Shown here: in pieces, positions 29,524 through 42,143 of the stretch | Position numbering within the stretch: position 1 is the first letter of the stretch | Layout: every line of letters begins with the position of its first letter | Source of the DNA: Priapulus caudatus | Lineage: Eukaryota > Priapulida > Priapulimorpha > Priapulimorphida > Priapulidae | DNA length: 64,000 nucleotides | Direction: 5' to 3' | Assembly: GCF_000485595.1 (NCBI RefSeq) | Contig: NW_014577090.1 | Location: 792,728-856,727, forward strand | Position numbers and translations under genes: made by a program | Notes under the pieces: model-generated | Database searches by the model: none | What the model was told of the DNA's origin: nothing | The model's input: only the letters and a program-made list of their open reading frames with translations

Positions 29524-30969
29524 CTATAATTGTAGATCGACTGTGATGCGTAATTTAGGATACTGTATGACTTGCATTTATAGTCTTGATTCCATGGCCA
29601 CAAGAATAAATTTGGTAATTTAATAATCTAGCTCTATCCTCAATTGTGTGACTTATTAGTATTAGTTCCTTAATTAATTTCCTTTAACATTTCGTCAATA
29701 TTGCCCCACCATGTTAATTTGAATGAAATATAAATTCGTTCCCAATTAAATCATTCGAAATGTTTACACAAACACAAATATCCTCGTTAGTTCCAATGGA
29801 TTTTCATATTGTTATATTGCTCAAGTGGTACTTTATTTATATTTACTTACCTTCTTTCATTTGATTTTATTAAGAGCTTATTATCATTGTTAACTATAAT
29901 TTAACTATTAACAATGTTAATGTGCTCATTATTTTTGTGTATGCCAGTCACCATAGTTATACTGTGTAAAGACTGTACATCAGGATTACTACTGAGTGTG
30001 AAATGATGTTATAAGTTGATTGTTAATATTTGTTTCAAAACATTTATGAATAGGCATCGGTGGGTACGATACTGTTAAAAATCTGTTATCCTATATTAAA
30101 TACGTCTTTATGCTTGATTAGCAAGCACAGATAGTAATACATGCATGTTGTAGCTTCCAATTTGTTGGAAGTCACGCCTGTCTGAATCACCAACTTTCTT
30201 CATGTTTATAACTGGGTAGAAGCTAAATAGGTCTTACAAGACAGTTATATTATACAAGGTTAGGTTTTGCCACTCGGCATGCTGCCTATCTTTGAATGTA
30301 TGAATGTATCACATGCGGGATTAGGGGTTGTGGGGCGGTGAGATGTTCAGGGTTGGCTGAGGCCGCCCGTGTGAGTGAGTGCTTATACAGCTATGCGTGC
30401 GTATAGTGCTGCCTGAATGAATGTACTGGTAATGCTTAGCTTGGTAAGCAAATCACGGCAATAATAGATTATCTGACTGCCACCGCCATCTGTTGTGTTC
30501 TTTGTGAAGCATTGCATCGTTAAGTAACAGCACACCTGTAAAGGTGTTCATCATTGCACCCGATTCTAAGTGAATGCTTCAATGGCCCTGCATATAATCA
30601 GATGAAGGCATGATCGGGTGAGAGACGTTTACATGGAAACCTGCAGAACAAGTTTTTAATTAATAAAGTTAAAAAGAATCGTTTTAATAAATATACTTAA
30701 TAAATAAATAGAACTATATATAACGACATCAAAATTTTCAAATTGCACTATCACGTAAACATACAATTGATGGACCAAAAACGACCTAGTAAAGTATGAC
30801 AACTGTGCATATTCTTATGCATTAACAACTCTAGTAGTCGCTTTTGTAGGTCATTTTGAGATAATAATTATAATTTTAATCCTATAATCTTACAAAAATG
30901 TTTAGTCGAGCTGCAAAACATGTTTAATCACTCCTGATGGTGAAAGATCAGTATATTGTGAAATCCTGA
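29524..30969. other. Intergenic AT-rich DNA, nothing recognised
   Basis: Lies between PGM2 and the convergent end of MCMDC2. It should contain the MCMDC2 3' untranslated region, but no repeat or exon stands out. Confidence 0.5.
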
Positions 30970-33900
30970 TCATTCCTCCCTAAACTCTAGGTCCCCAGCA
31001 TGTGAAGCTATGAAGGCAATGAGCTGTTGTTGAAACTGCAGCATCCGCTGGTCATTCTGCATATTAAACAAGATACGGTCAAACCTAAGCTAGCGTCACC
31101 TTTATAAAGCTGCCACCTGCCCGTGAAGGTTATTTTTGCTGTTTTCCTTGAGTAGCCGTTTCACTGTATTTCACAAGGGTTCAACAATAACTAATATGGA
31201 GATTCTGACAATTCGTTTTACATATGGATTCATTAGCCAGCCCTTTTTTCACGGGCCATGAATCAGCCCGAAAATCTAAGAGTTGTGTTTTTGTATAGCT
31301 TATATACGATCGTTACTCGGCACGTCCTGTAAAAACTTACTTCTGGTCCCAAATACACCCCAATATTGGAGTCTCTACAGTGAGGCGATGGTTTTACACT
31401 CAGAACAGAGTAGCCTGCAAGGGAAAATAGAAATTTCAATTTTCCGAGTTATTTTAACCGATTTTGCTTCATTTATTTTGGTGACAATTAACAGCTTGTG
31501 CATACCGACCGTATCGTGCAGTGATGGATTCCTCGTACAGTAAGATAGCCATCACAGCGTCGGGTATTGCCACCTCTCTTCTCAGACTCAGCTTGGCATG
31601 TGCTTCAGCTAGTGACATCCTACATTGATCAAAGTCACATATAGTGAGTGGGACGTGACAACAAATGATGTTCATGTAACTATCTACAGACAATTTGTAG
31701 TTGTAGGTACTATCAAGAGCTAATAATACCTTAGTATTATTAGCTCTTGGTACTATTATATATCATTGCTGGTACTATATCCCAGTAGACATTACCTGAC
31801 AGTAATTCGTATTTACTCCTATTTTACTACAGACACTACCTACTACAGATATTACCTTAACTGCCAAAAAAATATTATTAAAAACTACAGATGCCCCAAC
31901 CATACTGTTGCTCGTAGGGTCTATGTCCCCCTGACCTCTGTTTGACCTGGATCATTTAGCTATTTCTGACTAACCCTAACCCTAACCCTAACCCTATATA
32001 GATTATATATATATAGATACGTAATATAAAAATTATCAGAAATAGCTAAACGAGCCAGGTTCAAACAGAGTCAGGGGGACACATAGCCTTATCTGCCATA
32101 CTGTGTACAAGCTGTTAATTTACGACTACTGCTCTCTTGCTATCGTCGCTTAACCACTACTTACGTTCTGGCCGCCCGGACCTGCGCGAAGCGCGCTTCG
32201 CGCCACGCTGGTGGCGCCATTTCATTCAACTCGTGCTCTGTATTTAGAACAATTTCCCGTAGTCCAATGACCTGTAATCGGAAATTGAGATTTGTGGCGC
32301 TGCACAAACCTTTCGATATGCCGAGGCGAGAATAAATCCAAGTCGTAATTGCTACTTTTTTTGGTGCGCGTTACTTTTTTCTAAAAAAGCGATTCGAATT
32401 TATTTAATCACCCTGACCTATTCGTACTACTCGCTACCATAATGGCGCGAACGAGGCTCTCTCAGTCATTTGCAAAGAATTTTCTTTAACTGCCCGCGTG
32501 CAGAGTTGACACCCCCACCTAACTATAACTTTAGTAGCGAAAGAGACTTCCCGAATTAAGTCCGTACAGTCCTATCTGAATCGTGCCGTCCCAGCTCAAT
32601 CTCGGCAGCCATTTTAGAGGCACGGCCCTTCTGACTGATTATCTTGTTTACACTGATAATTGCACATATCCTCGTACCAGCCACTGGCACAAGATCAAGC
32701 CGCACGTACAGCACACACTGATGATAAGTTGTTTAGACTGACAATGTCCACTAGCGGCCATTAAGACTGTATTACATTCCACACCTACGGCTACGAATAC
32801 TTGCTACCAATACATGTTACAATATTACTACTAAGCTACTACTACATACCTACTAGTAGTAGTACTACTAAGTTACCAGCACTACTAGTACTAGTACTAG
32901 TAACTACCAGACCGCAGAGCTATATAAAAGTAATAATGACTAACTCTGTACTAGTAATTAACTTACAATAATGACGAACCCTAACCATAACCCTAACCTA
33001 TATATTGATATAAATATATTTATATTGATGTAAATGACATTGGTTTTTTGCCCATGCCATACATTGGGCCCATAAATATTGGGACCATGTTCTCTATCCT
33101 TGAACCACTAGATACTACAGACTACTACGACTAGCAAGAAAACGCTCTTTGCTAGGGTTGAGAATACCCTAGGCTATACTAGACACAGGCACTTGAAGCG
33201 TTCATAAAAAAATATAATGCTAACTAAATACGAAATATATTTACTACGAAATTTTTAATGTTCTAGTAAGGCCTACTCTCTTTCAAGAGGTTGCGAGTGC
33301 AAAGGCTATATATAGCCTAGGACTCGCTCCCACTCTCGATTAGCCATTGATTACTAAGCTAAGCCCAGAGGTGCGAGAGTAGCCAGTCTATGGCTATAGC
33401 GGCGGCTAGGCGGTGCACTGCTTTCCAACTCCCGTACGAGCCTCGCCAAGTGGAACGTTGCAAAACGTTGGCAGCGTTGGGCGCGAAAGCGCCGGTTGTT
33501 TCCTGATTCGACAGCCGTTTCCATTACTGGCAAGGTCGCGAATGTCAGAATTTCGACAGTCTTCGTGATTTCGGCGTGACACAGCTCGGTTACGAACAGA
33601 TTACTCGGTTACAGTTTTTATAACAAGTGAACACTGTTCACGTCCCAAATGTCTACCCTCTGTGTCCGCCCACTAAAAGTCCGGACTGTTCGCTGGCAGC
33701 TTGGATCTGTGCGCCGCGCCAATCTCATTCGGCGCACGGATCCATAGCTGCCAGCGCTGCATACTGTCGTAGGACGTTCCCGCGGTCGCGTGCGCCTTGC
33801 CGCGGAACTGCGCGAAAGATCTGCGCTTGAGCGCTTCGGATCAAATCTCCTTTCGGCAACGCTTCTCTAGTATCCCGTCTCATCTGGATTTGAATTTATC

Positions 33901-36900
33901 TATATGTGACAGTAGATGGCAGCACTCACAAAGTTGACATTGCAGTGATTGGAAACTGGGTACCGTGGAGACTCGTGGATCTAACTCGCCTCCCAGCCAC
34001 GTAGTATCCCTGCAGCAGTCTCTCAGCGTCCATCGTCATGGCAACCTCCCCGTGCCTCACACTCTCTACAAACTAGAAGCAAATCATATGACCACTGTTG
34101 TCTATTTATATCGTAAGGAATTTTTTAATTCAACTCCGTTGAACATGATATAATACTATGTATGGTCCACAATCATACTATAGTACCTTTCTGAGGTCAG
34201 CTTCCGTGATCTCTGTACTCGGCTTGTTTGTGGAGGTGCCATCTATAGCCCTAGAAAGTGTTTGGTGGATGAGCAGCTGTTCGGCGTAGGCATCTGCCGC
34301 TTGATCAACACTATCCGTGAAGAACACCATTCCAAAGCAACTACAAAACGGAATTCATTATGATATTATATGATATTATATCATTATGAGCAGCAAGCTG
34401 GGAATGAATGACATCGCTATCATGTTTTACATTGTAATTTGTTTATATTACATGTACTGTAGTGTCAGGGTTCTCCAAGCTTCTTCATTATAGCATGGCG
34501 GGGCTGCCTTTATGGTCCTAGTTTTAGCATTTAGAGTGGCGGGTGCATTTTAGGATGGCGGGGCTCGACGAGTGCTCTTGGAGAACCCTGAGTGTACTTC
34601 TGCACTGCATCACTTACTCTGCCAGTGTCTTTACCTCCTCCCCAACATAGTTGTGAGTGAACAGGTCGCCACCAGGCTGCGCTGGTGTTTTCTTAGCGAA
34701 GGTGGGGTCGTTCTGTGCCCATATACAGCACTGTAGAGGGTGTGGCACATGCTGGGGGAGACCCTCGCTGTACTTCGGGGGGATCGTAACAGTAAGCTTT
34801 CCACTTTCCAGCACTAAAATGTAAAAGCCCCCCTCATATTGTATTCTTAACCCACCCTGAACTCTCCCCTCTGGATTAAATCATATTTTTATCAACAGAA
34901 AACGGACAATACAGCTAGAAAATGTCCTTTTCACATATTGTAAAATGAAACTGCTTCCAGAAATTATAACCGGATCGTGATGTCAGAGAAATTTCCTCAC
35001 CTTGCCTGAGCACGTCCTTCTCTCTCTTTAGGTGTGCGATGTCTCCCAGAACGCATATTCCTCCCTGTGCCAGTAGCAGGCTTCCTGCTTCCACGCAGTG
35101 CGTGCTTGTGCCATGTGGGTCCTTGCTTACAGAGGCCACCAGATTGCTCCTAGTGCTGTAACACAGCGCATCGTTCGATGAATGACTAGCGATATATTCC
35201 TCATAAGATATTCCCTACAGCTGCGTCACTGGTGGAATTCGTATTCAGACTTTATTAATGAAAAATTGTTTAGATTGGAATATTGCGCAATACGGCACGG
35301 TGCTAGATTGGCTTGTTTCATTTGCCAATGGTTCTCCCGGTTATGGAGAGTAGTATATAGGGTTAGCTACGCATGAGGTGGAATTGCTTGAGGTGTAGGT
35401 GTAACACGGGAGGGAAAGACTTGCGTGTGGTGAACAGTGCGGTCTGTGAAGCTTGCAGCATACACCAGTAACCGGTGTATGATCGTGTCGTTAACGCCAA
35501 CAGCTAGGATGCTCAGTGGTATCTTTCCTTCTTTCTAAAATATAAACATATTTCACGTGCATTTATAGCACCTTCGTTATCAACTTGCTGTGTTGCTGTG
35601 ACAATGTTTGACTCGCGCACCAAAATGTTACGATGCCATTTATCACCTGACCTTAGTGTCAATTCATAATTTTACATGCAATTCACAACTAATGTTGGCA
35701 AGTATATATATATGACGAAATGTGACTTCAAAATGAAGCAACTATTAACTTTCAGCTCTCCTGTTGTCATTAGGACGAGTAGTAATCCCAGCTTGAGTCT
35801 GAAGAAGCAGGGGGGAGGGCACACTTCTGAGGCAAAGATGTAAGCAAGACTCACTGCTATGCTCCATGGTGACGCATGCCTGTCTGAACACGCAGGGAGA
35901 TGTTTAGATAGGTATCATGAAAAATAGGCAAGATCCTAATTTGCTTATTTTTTGTATCACCATATTTTATCAATGCGTTTGTAGCCAGATGAATAAACTG
36001 TGATTATTTAATTGTTGATTGGCAAGTACATAATACAGTGAAACCCCGATTTAACGCAAATTCGGATATAATGCGATGAATCATTGGACGTTTTTTTGCT
36101 CTTTCCGGAACTGAAACGTTTTTTGCTGAGTTAAGCCTGCCTTAGGTCGAAGTGACGATCGCCTATAGATTGCGCAACTAAATGAGTTTACATGAATTGT
36201 TGCTGTGGGGGGTTAGTTTATATGCTGATTTTCTTGAACCCCGATTTAGCGTGAACCCATTTTGTTCGCAATGACATTTTATGGACCCCAACGATCGCAT
36301 AATAATGGGGCCGCACTGTATTATCAAATAGCCTAATACCGCTGTCGCAAAACTTAGAATCCAATTTTAAATGCTTGCATCACTAATCTCTCAAACACCT
36401 GTATTGACTGCCAAAGGGGGGATGCCAATTATGTACAAGTTTGCTGCATTTCTCACACAGTAACATTCACTCCATAACGTCATAGTCACGAGCCAATTAG
36501 AAAAACATCCATTGTATGTTCTGTTCTATTACGGCTGTCAATCATCTTTTAGTTGACCTTGAGTAAAAACGGGGTGAGCTGGCATTGAGCATCATTTACC
36601 TATTAGTAGTCTCTGGATAGAGTCGGGAAGCAGGACCGGAACAGGATCGGTGTAATGCGATGTTACTGGCAAGATGTTGTTTGCCTTTAACAGAATTATA
36701 ATGCAACCAATTGTTACTGCACGTGACAACCACGCAGCGCCAGCTAGTTGTCTTACAGAAGGTGATTTGTGGTAAGAACAATTGCTAGAGATAATGAAAT
36801 AGAGGATAGTTGGGGGAAGTCCGTGACAGATTTATGATTACATATATATATGTATATATATATAGTTCTTCAAACATGACTTTGGACGATGTCTTACTTC

Positions 36901-39900
36901 GATAGCGAGTCCCAGGTTTGATTCCTGGTGGTCATACACGGGAATGCCCAGCACGACGAAGGAACCACCGAGCGTCACCATGGCAACCAGTTCATCTGTA
37001 GATACAAACCCAGGACATGTCATGTGATTGATGTCTTTGGTGATACCCTTCTGCCACAAATTCCTCCAATGGTGTAGCTTTAATCTTAACTAATGAGTGG
37101 AATTCTAACCTACTACTAATTACATAACAACAATCTTCACGTGTTCGTAGACTTGCTTGCTTTCATGTTTGCTGCAGATACCTCTCACGTAGATGGGTAT
37201 TGACTGAAATCTTCTGTTCGTTACACCAGGTGACAAAGCTTCCAAGCTCACTACATTTGCCACAACCTTGTCTGCAAGCAATACACACAATATAGTTGAC
37301 ATCAAGGCTATATCCGTGTTTTTTACTGAATTGGTTCCTGTCTACACTTGTTCATGGCTCCTGCGTTCATGTTAAAATGTCTCACTATAGGGGGCTCACT
37401 ATAGTAGCCTTCTGCAGATTGATTACCATTGCATTATCGCAAAAAAAGTTTTTTTTTGCGATAATTTTCGGCACTAGAGTGCACTACCCTGCATTATACA
37501 CGTAAGTTAGATGGCCTAAGGACGTCTAGAAAGCATGGAAATATTGGACTTGATGAAAAATTGTGCCACTCCATCAAGTGACTCAGCCATGGTGACCGGT
37601 CTGATGTTTGTTTTTTTGTAAAATGTGATCAGACCACTTGCATCATTTAGCTGGCAGATTTCAGGCACAGTTAATACCTTGAAACTTTGGTTATTTAGCA
37701 TAAATAAAATGCATGTTGTGTATGTGTAGAATATTAATTAATATTTTTAATTAATTTTTGTGCCATACGCTTATTCACGCCTGCTGCCTATGAACACCAT
37801 CTACTGTTACAAAACACCTATATCGAAGTTTTTATTGTCGTCCTGATCATAACAGCTGCATATTATACCGCGTTACTTGAGAGGTGTATTGCTCACCAGC
37901 CAGGATTCTGCAGTGAACGTCTTCCAGAAGTTCCGCTCCACAGTGTGGACAGATGAAGTCATTTCTGCAACCAATCGTCATTATCTCTTGTTAAAACAGT
38001 AGAATATATATTGCTTCTCTAATGGTAGGCTAACTGCATCGTTTTCATTCTCACTAAAGCCAGAATGTTTTCATTGACAACTATACCCCTGCCATTAGTT
38101 GTTGTTGGTTTTTAAAATAATCTGCTTTTAGCAGTTAATTGTGCACTATATATTAACACGTCACTATATAGCACGTTTCTGTAGAATTCATTTAAATCAG
38201 CGAAGTCCTTTCATTCGGTAGCAGCGACTATTGCTCATGCAGCAGATGCTGTATAAATATGTTTTTAGCTAATGTTCACAACCATATTGATAGATATTTG
38301 GTCAACATTATCCTCTTTAGGTTCCTGCAGTGTGACAATTATGAAAATTTATATGTACGTCCATCAACTAATATAGTATTACAAGTTTTTTGCACCTGAC
38401 AGTTTGTTTCTCTCTAGCTCCTGCAGTGTGAAACCTGATGAATGAGTTACCACTGTTACCATAGCAACTCCTGACTGGACAGTGATATTGAGCACTTTGT
38501 CTGGAATAAAAATTTATGAGAATGTTAGTATTATTTAAGAAAAAACAAGCCCGGAACGGAGCTTTGTACAAAGTGTAACTGGTTTGAACCTGCCATCTCT
38601 TCTTTTTGTAATATCTTTAATGAAATTATGTATACAATATTGATAGGAATCATTCATATTCTATAAAAAAAATTATGCTTGTGATAGAAGTTACTAATGG
38701 CAATTGGGATCTGTGATATATATAATAGATTACATTGAAACCATCATGAAATTGTTCATTCCTTATTTCATATTTAACAAATGATTTTTACGTCGAGAAA
38801 AGCCACAAGAGATAAAGCGAGCTTGCTATACATACGTATATTTGCTGATAGTTGTTAGACTGCATACAATGCCTTCATACCGGCAGAACCCGAGTGCTCG
38901 ACATGCTGCAGGCAAGTTGCTGACATAACGTATGCAATAACTAGAATGAAATATCCCATAGTAATAACACTAAGTGTGTGTAGAAGCACGACTACTTTAC
39001 AAACATCACTGTGTTTTTATGCTTTTATTAAAATTATGATATACAATGCAATGTAAAGATGAGACGATTATTCTCTGTAGTATATTTAGTATGTGAGGCT
39101 ATTGTGTAGACGAGTTGATAGAAGGCACTCACCTCGGGAATTTGGGAAGACTTACAAGTCTAACAACTATCATCAGCTGACAGCAAGACACCAAGGATGG
39201 TAGCAACTCCAACGCAGACACAATGCTGTGCACAACCTATGCAAATACATTTAACATTGGTAAAAAAAACACCATTTATTTTAGCACCAGATCGTATTCA
39301 GTTACTTCTCTACTTCTGTATTCAGTTACTACTCCCTTCATCATTAAACAAGTGAAGCTCGTTTATTCATTACCAAATAATTACATTGTTATTTATTAAT
39401 GACTATTAATTTATTTATTTATCGCAATGCAAAATAACTGCTGTATGTGGCACTTTCGGGACTTTTTCTACAAAAATCACATGCATTTCATGATTCAGAC
39501 AGAAATTTGTTTGTAAATAAAAAGGTAGGAGCTTAAGGAACCTGTTGAAGCAATTAGCGAAAGTGCAGTTAGCAAGGCACAATCTAATCTTGGCATAGCA
39601 AAACATGCTGGTTTTCTATCTACACACTATACAAATCACAATGAATTTTCTGTAAAATCATTTCCATGGCATGGTGGATAGGTCATTTGTTGCAAAAATT
39701 ACCAGATGTAAGATGACTACACTATATAATATAATACCTCTTGAAATAGATTCACCATCTTCAGTGGTTCATTGAGCAGCTTGTTACACAGTCCAGCTGA
39801 AGAGGTGATATTGAATCATTAGTGCTTTTTAATTTATATATCTGGCATTTGCTACTAACACAAGATGTATTTGTTGGATTCGATTTTTAACATTGATATA

Positions 39901-40300
39901 TAGATATTGTGCAAAAAATAATTCCTAATTACCACATTCGTCCATTAAATCAGATGGGGAAACTTCAACCACGAATCTGTACACGGAGGTTTCCTGTCAT
40001 TTTAAACATGAAAAGTATTACAAACGCCAAACATGTCTGAATGCTGATTATATGGGTGTATAATGAGATATCATAGATCATATTTGAATTACACAAATGT
40101 GTTAGTGAGTGGGAATTATGCACAAAACAAAGTTGTACAAGCAGATATGACTGTATTACTATTTGTACGATCAGCACCTCTTTTGAACTCTTATCCACAT
40201 ATTGTTTGCACTGAGTCTTTATACTTTCAAGTGCGCTCGTTTTGTCCAGGTGGGAGAGAAAGGCTAGCTGATACAGCAAGCTCTGGTTCGTTGCCTCCAT
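30970..40300 (-). CDS. MCMDC2: MCM domain-containing protein 2-like (MCMDC2), nearly complete
   Basis: Minus-strand exons, 5' to 3': 40178-40300 (start MEATNQSLLYQ), 39933-39993 (VYRFVVEVSPSDLM), 39738-39796, 39542-39607 (phase uncertain), 39133-39166, one not found, 38396-38500, 37897-37964, 37189-37271, 36898-37050, 36757-36784, 36600-36665, 35750-35883, 35371-35534, 35001-35149, 34618-34813, 34187-34340, 33964-34072, one not found, 31506-31619, 31341-31374, 30970-31056 (stop TGA). A zinc-ribbon pair is visible (HCPVRSC, then CPHC). In the ATPase part the Walker A position reads SKDPHGTSTHC without GK, and Walker B reads GGICVLGD without DE, the degenerate state typical of MCMDC2. The lid region has LAEAHAKLSLR. 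In mouse this protein is needed for meiotic recombination repair; the fly relatives are MEI-217/MEI-218. Three microexons of 28, 34 and 34 nt are supported by phase and homology. Confidence 0.88.
31706..31754. repeat. Palindrome with short loop
   Basis: GTACTATCAAGAGCTAATAA faces its inverse TTATTAGCTCTTGGTAC around a small TACCTTAGTA centre. Lies in an MCMDC2 intron. Confidence 0.7.
31917..32088. mobile_element. Foldback element sharing the family A terminus, with CCCTAA core
   Basis: Begins GGGTCTATGTCCCCCTGAC, the same first 15 bases as family A, but the inner arm differs (GTTTGACCTGG, ATTTAGCTATTTCTGA and inverses). Core: four CCCTAA units at 31,974-31,996 followed by an AT palindrome. 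Lies in the large MCMDC2 intron. Confidence 0.75.
32160..33690. other. MCMDC2 intron; one exon is expected but was not located
   Basis: Contains a CTAGTA triplet tract (32,835-32,910), an interstitial AACCCTAACC tract (32,976-33,000) and AT repeats (33,000-33,030). The phase of the flanking exons (1 nt left over on one side, 2 nt needed on the other) predicts one small exon between 31,620 and 33,963, which I could not place. Confidence 0.5.
33692..33755. repeat. GC-rich hairpin
   Basis: GCTGGCAGCTTGGATCTGTG faces the near-inverse CGCACGGATCCATAGCTGCC across GCGCC/GGCGC and a short loop. Confidence 0.7.
34466..34590. mobile_element. MITE with CAGGGTTCTCC termini and AGTGT target duplication
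   Basis: Ends CAGGGTTCTCCAAG and CTTGGAGAACCCTG. AGTGT lies on both sides (34,461-34,465 and 34,591-34,595). Same family as 17,599-17,812. It sits in an MCMDC2 intron 28 bases from exon 34,618-34,813. Confidence 0.8.
36034..36320. mobile_element. Pogo/Tigger-like MITE
   Basis: Begins TACAGTGAAACCCCGATTTA and ends GGGGCCGCACTGTA. An internal second copy of AACCCCGATTTAGCG and the flanking TA fit the pogo/Tigger group. Confidence 0.75.
37431..37468. repeat. A/T-stem palindrome
   Basis: ATTATCGCAAAAAAAG faces TTTTTTTTGCGATAAT. Lies in an MCMDC2 intron. Confidence 0.7.
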
Positions 40301-42143
40301 GACTATGGTTTATTGGTTGATGATGCCTGTGGTGCCTGTGTAACTAAGTGTGTTAGCTATGTCACTGTCTAGGATTTGGAACATAATAATTAATATATCA
40401 TCATATTATTTACACATCTTATTACACGTTAGTCATTCCTACATAGATGATAGAACACGTAGAATATGTTCAACGGTTCGTATTCTCAGGGCCACTATGA
40501 CTATAGCTATCATGAGTGTGACGCTGTCCCTTGGGCTCATAGGGTCTATGTCCCCCAGGGTACTGCCGGAACGTACCCTGGGTACGGTCCGGTATCCCGG
40601 AACGTACCCTGGTAACTATCCAGCTGATATGGTTAGGGTTAGGGGCATGGTTAGAGTTAGGGAGTAGGCGTAGGCCTGAGAACAATATATACATTGTATA
40701 TATTGTTCTCAGGCGTAGGCGACTCCCTAGACTCGTTAGTGGAGTAGGCGAGGTACGGTCCGGCATATTAGATAGTATTAATTTTAATACCAGGGTATAC
40801 GTTCCGGCAGTACCCTGGGGGACATAGACAGGGGCGGATCCAGAGGGTTTGGGTGACCAGTTTCCATAGTTCTAGTCTCAGCTACTGAGCTAGGGGGGTC
40901 CAAGGGCATGCCCCCCGGTAATTTAAAAAAAATTAGGCTATATTTGGTGCATTCTGGTGAATATTGAGGGTCAATTCTGAAGATACCCAGCCTGTGACCG
41001 GTTTTTGGAAACTGGTGCAAACCGGCCTAAATCCGCGCCTGGACCCTATCAGCGTCACGCGGCTCGTTCCGTGTTCGTCTTCGATACACAATCGTCAATG
41101 CAGTCTAGCCAGATCTCTTTAGATCTGTTTAGTCTTGCCATAAACTTCGAAGACCAATCAGGCAATCTGATTTGTAATCATAATCATAATGATTATGAGG
41201 TCACTGTCACTCGCCAGTGCACGTGCAGTATATTAGAAAACGCCGAAAATATTATTTGTTTTCAAAGGACGAATTAAGTGTTTGTTACACGACCTAAAAC
41301 GTAAAATTCTCCAGGCGTATGGCGATCACATCACAGTGATGGCGATATGCTCAGTAGAAAAAGAAACTGTGCGCGGACATATTTACAAGGCATTCTGGGA
41401 AATATTGTCATGGTCACTTGCAGCGGATTATGATCATTTATGAAATCGTCTTCTTATCTGTAAACGCTCCTTTTTATTAATTCTCATCTAAACAATTAAC
41501 TAGACTAATTGACGTTTAAGATATTTGTATTTTTAAACAGCGATGAGATGTTGTTGAATGTGAACACAGTAACTACATATGCTTAGCGTAAGCGTTACTT
41601 TTTCGACGCGTGTTTGTTTTCCCTGGGCACATTCCTGTCGTGCCTGGTCATCGTGATCTGTAATGTTTCTGGGCAGTCTATGTTGAAGCGCCTAGAAATT
41701 TTTATGGAATGGCACAAAACAAATATGACCTGTGCCTTGTTCCGACAATTAACAACAACAAAACACGAAGACAACCATGGTAATTAAATATTAATATTTG
41801 AGCAATCTCGATATATTATAAAGATATATCAGTATATATGCGCTAGTTATCTGTAATGGCATTGCCATTAGCAGATTTAGCACACCCATTTTATGCGCGG
41901 CACAAGTAATTAAGCGTCATCGTGTCATTGTTGATATAGATACAAGCAAGCTACTATATGCTACATAAAGAACTAATGAAAAGCAATAAAATGAAGATGC
42001 GGACATAGCGGTCTGTATCTAGGTGGAACATCAATTCATGCTAGCGTTTTCAGCAACAATGACAATATTACAACGTGATTTCTTCTACTACAAGTGGATT
42101 ACAACTTAAAATTTGATATTTATCGGGCCTATTCTGGTTACAG
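40301..42143. other. Region between MCMDC2 and FAM47 start sides
   Basis: The two genes are divergently arranged, so both promoters should lie here. It holds the foldback element 40,542-41,046. A 5' FAM47 exon is expected but I could not identify it. Tail-side sequence 41,050-42,140 is unremarkable apart from a small ATAATCATAATGATTATGA palindrome near 41,180. Confidence 0.5.
40542..41046. mobile_element. Foldback element (family A) interrupted by a second MITE
   Basis: Flanked by TA (40,540-40,541; 41,047-41,048). Arms as at 18,634: GGGTCTATGTCCCCCAGG and GTACTGCCGGAACGTACC. The core has TTAGGG-like units (40,632-40,663), AGTAGGCGTAGGC, and an AT palindrome. The last bases of the right arm are split by an insert, about 40,829-41,041, with ends CAGGGGCGGATCCAG and AAATCCGCGCCTG. 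The break repeats GA or GAC on both sides. Confidence 0.8.

Noticed and set aside
37516-37701. Minus-strand frame in an MCMDC2 intron as an extra exon
   Set aside because: The exons on either side (37,897-37,964 and 37,189-37,271) join in phase without it and match the family, and it lacks a donor at its end.
38860-38930. Candidate for the missing MCMDC2 exon between 39,133 and 38,500
   Set aside because: An acceptor is present, but the frame required by the preceding exon hits a stop, and the open frame does not resemble the family.
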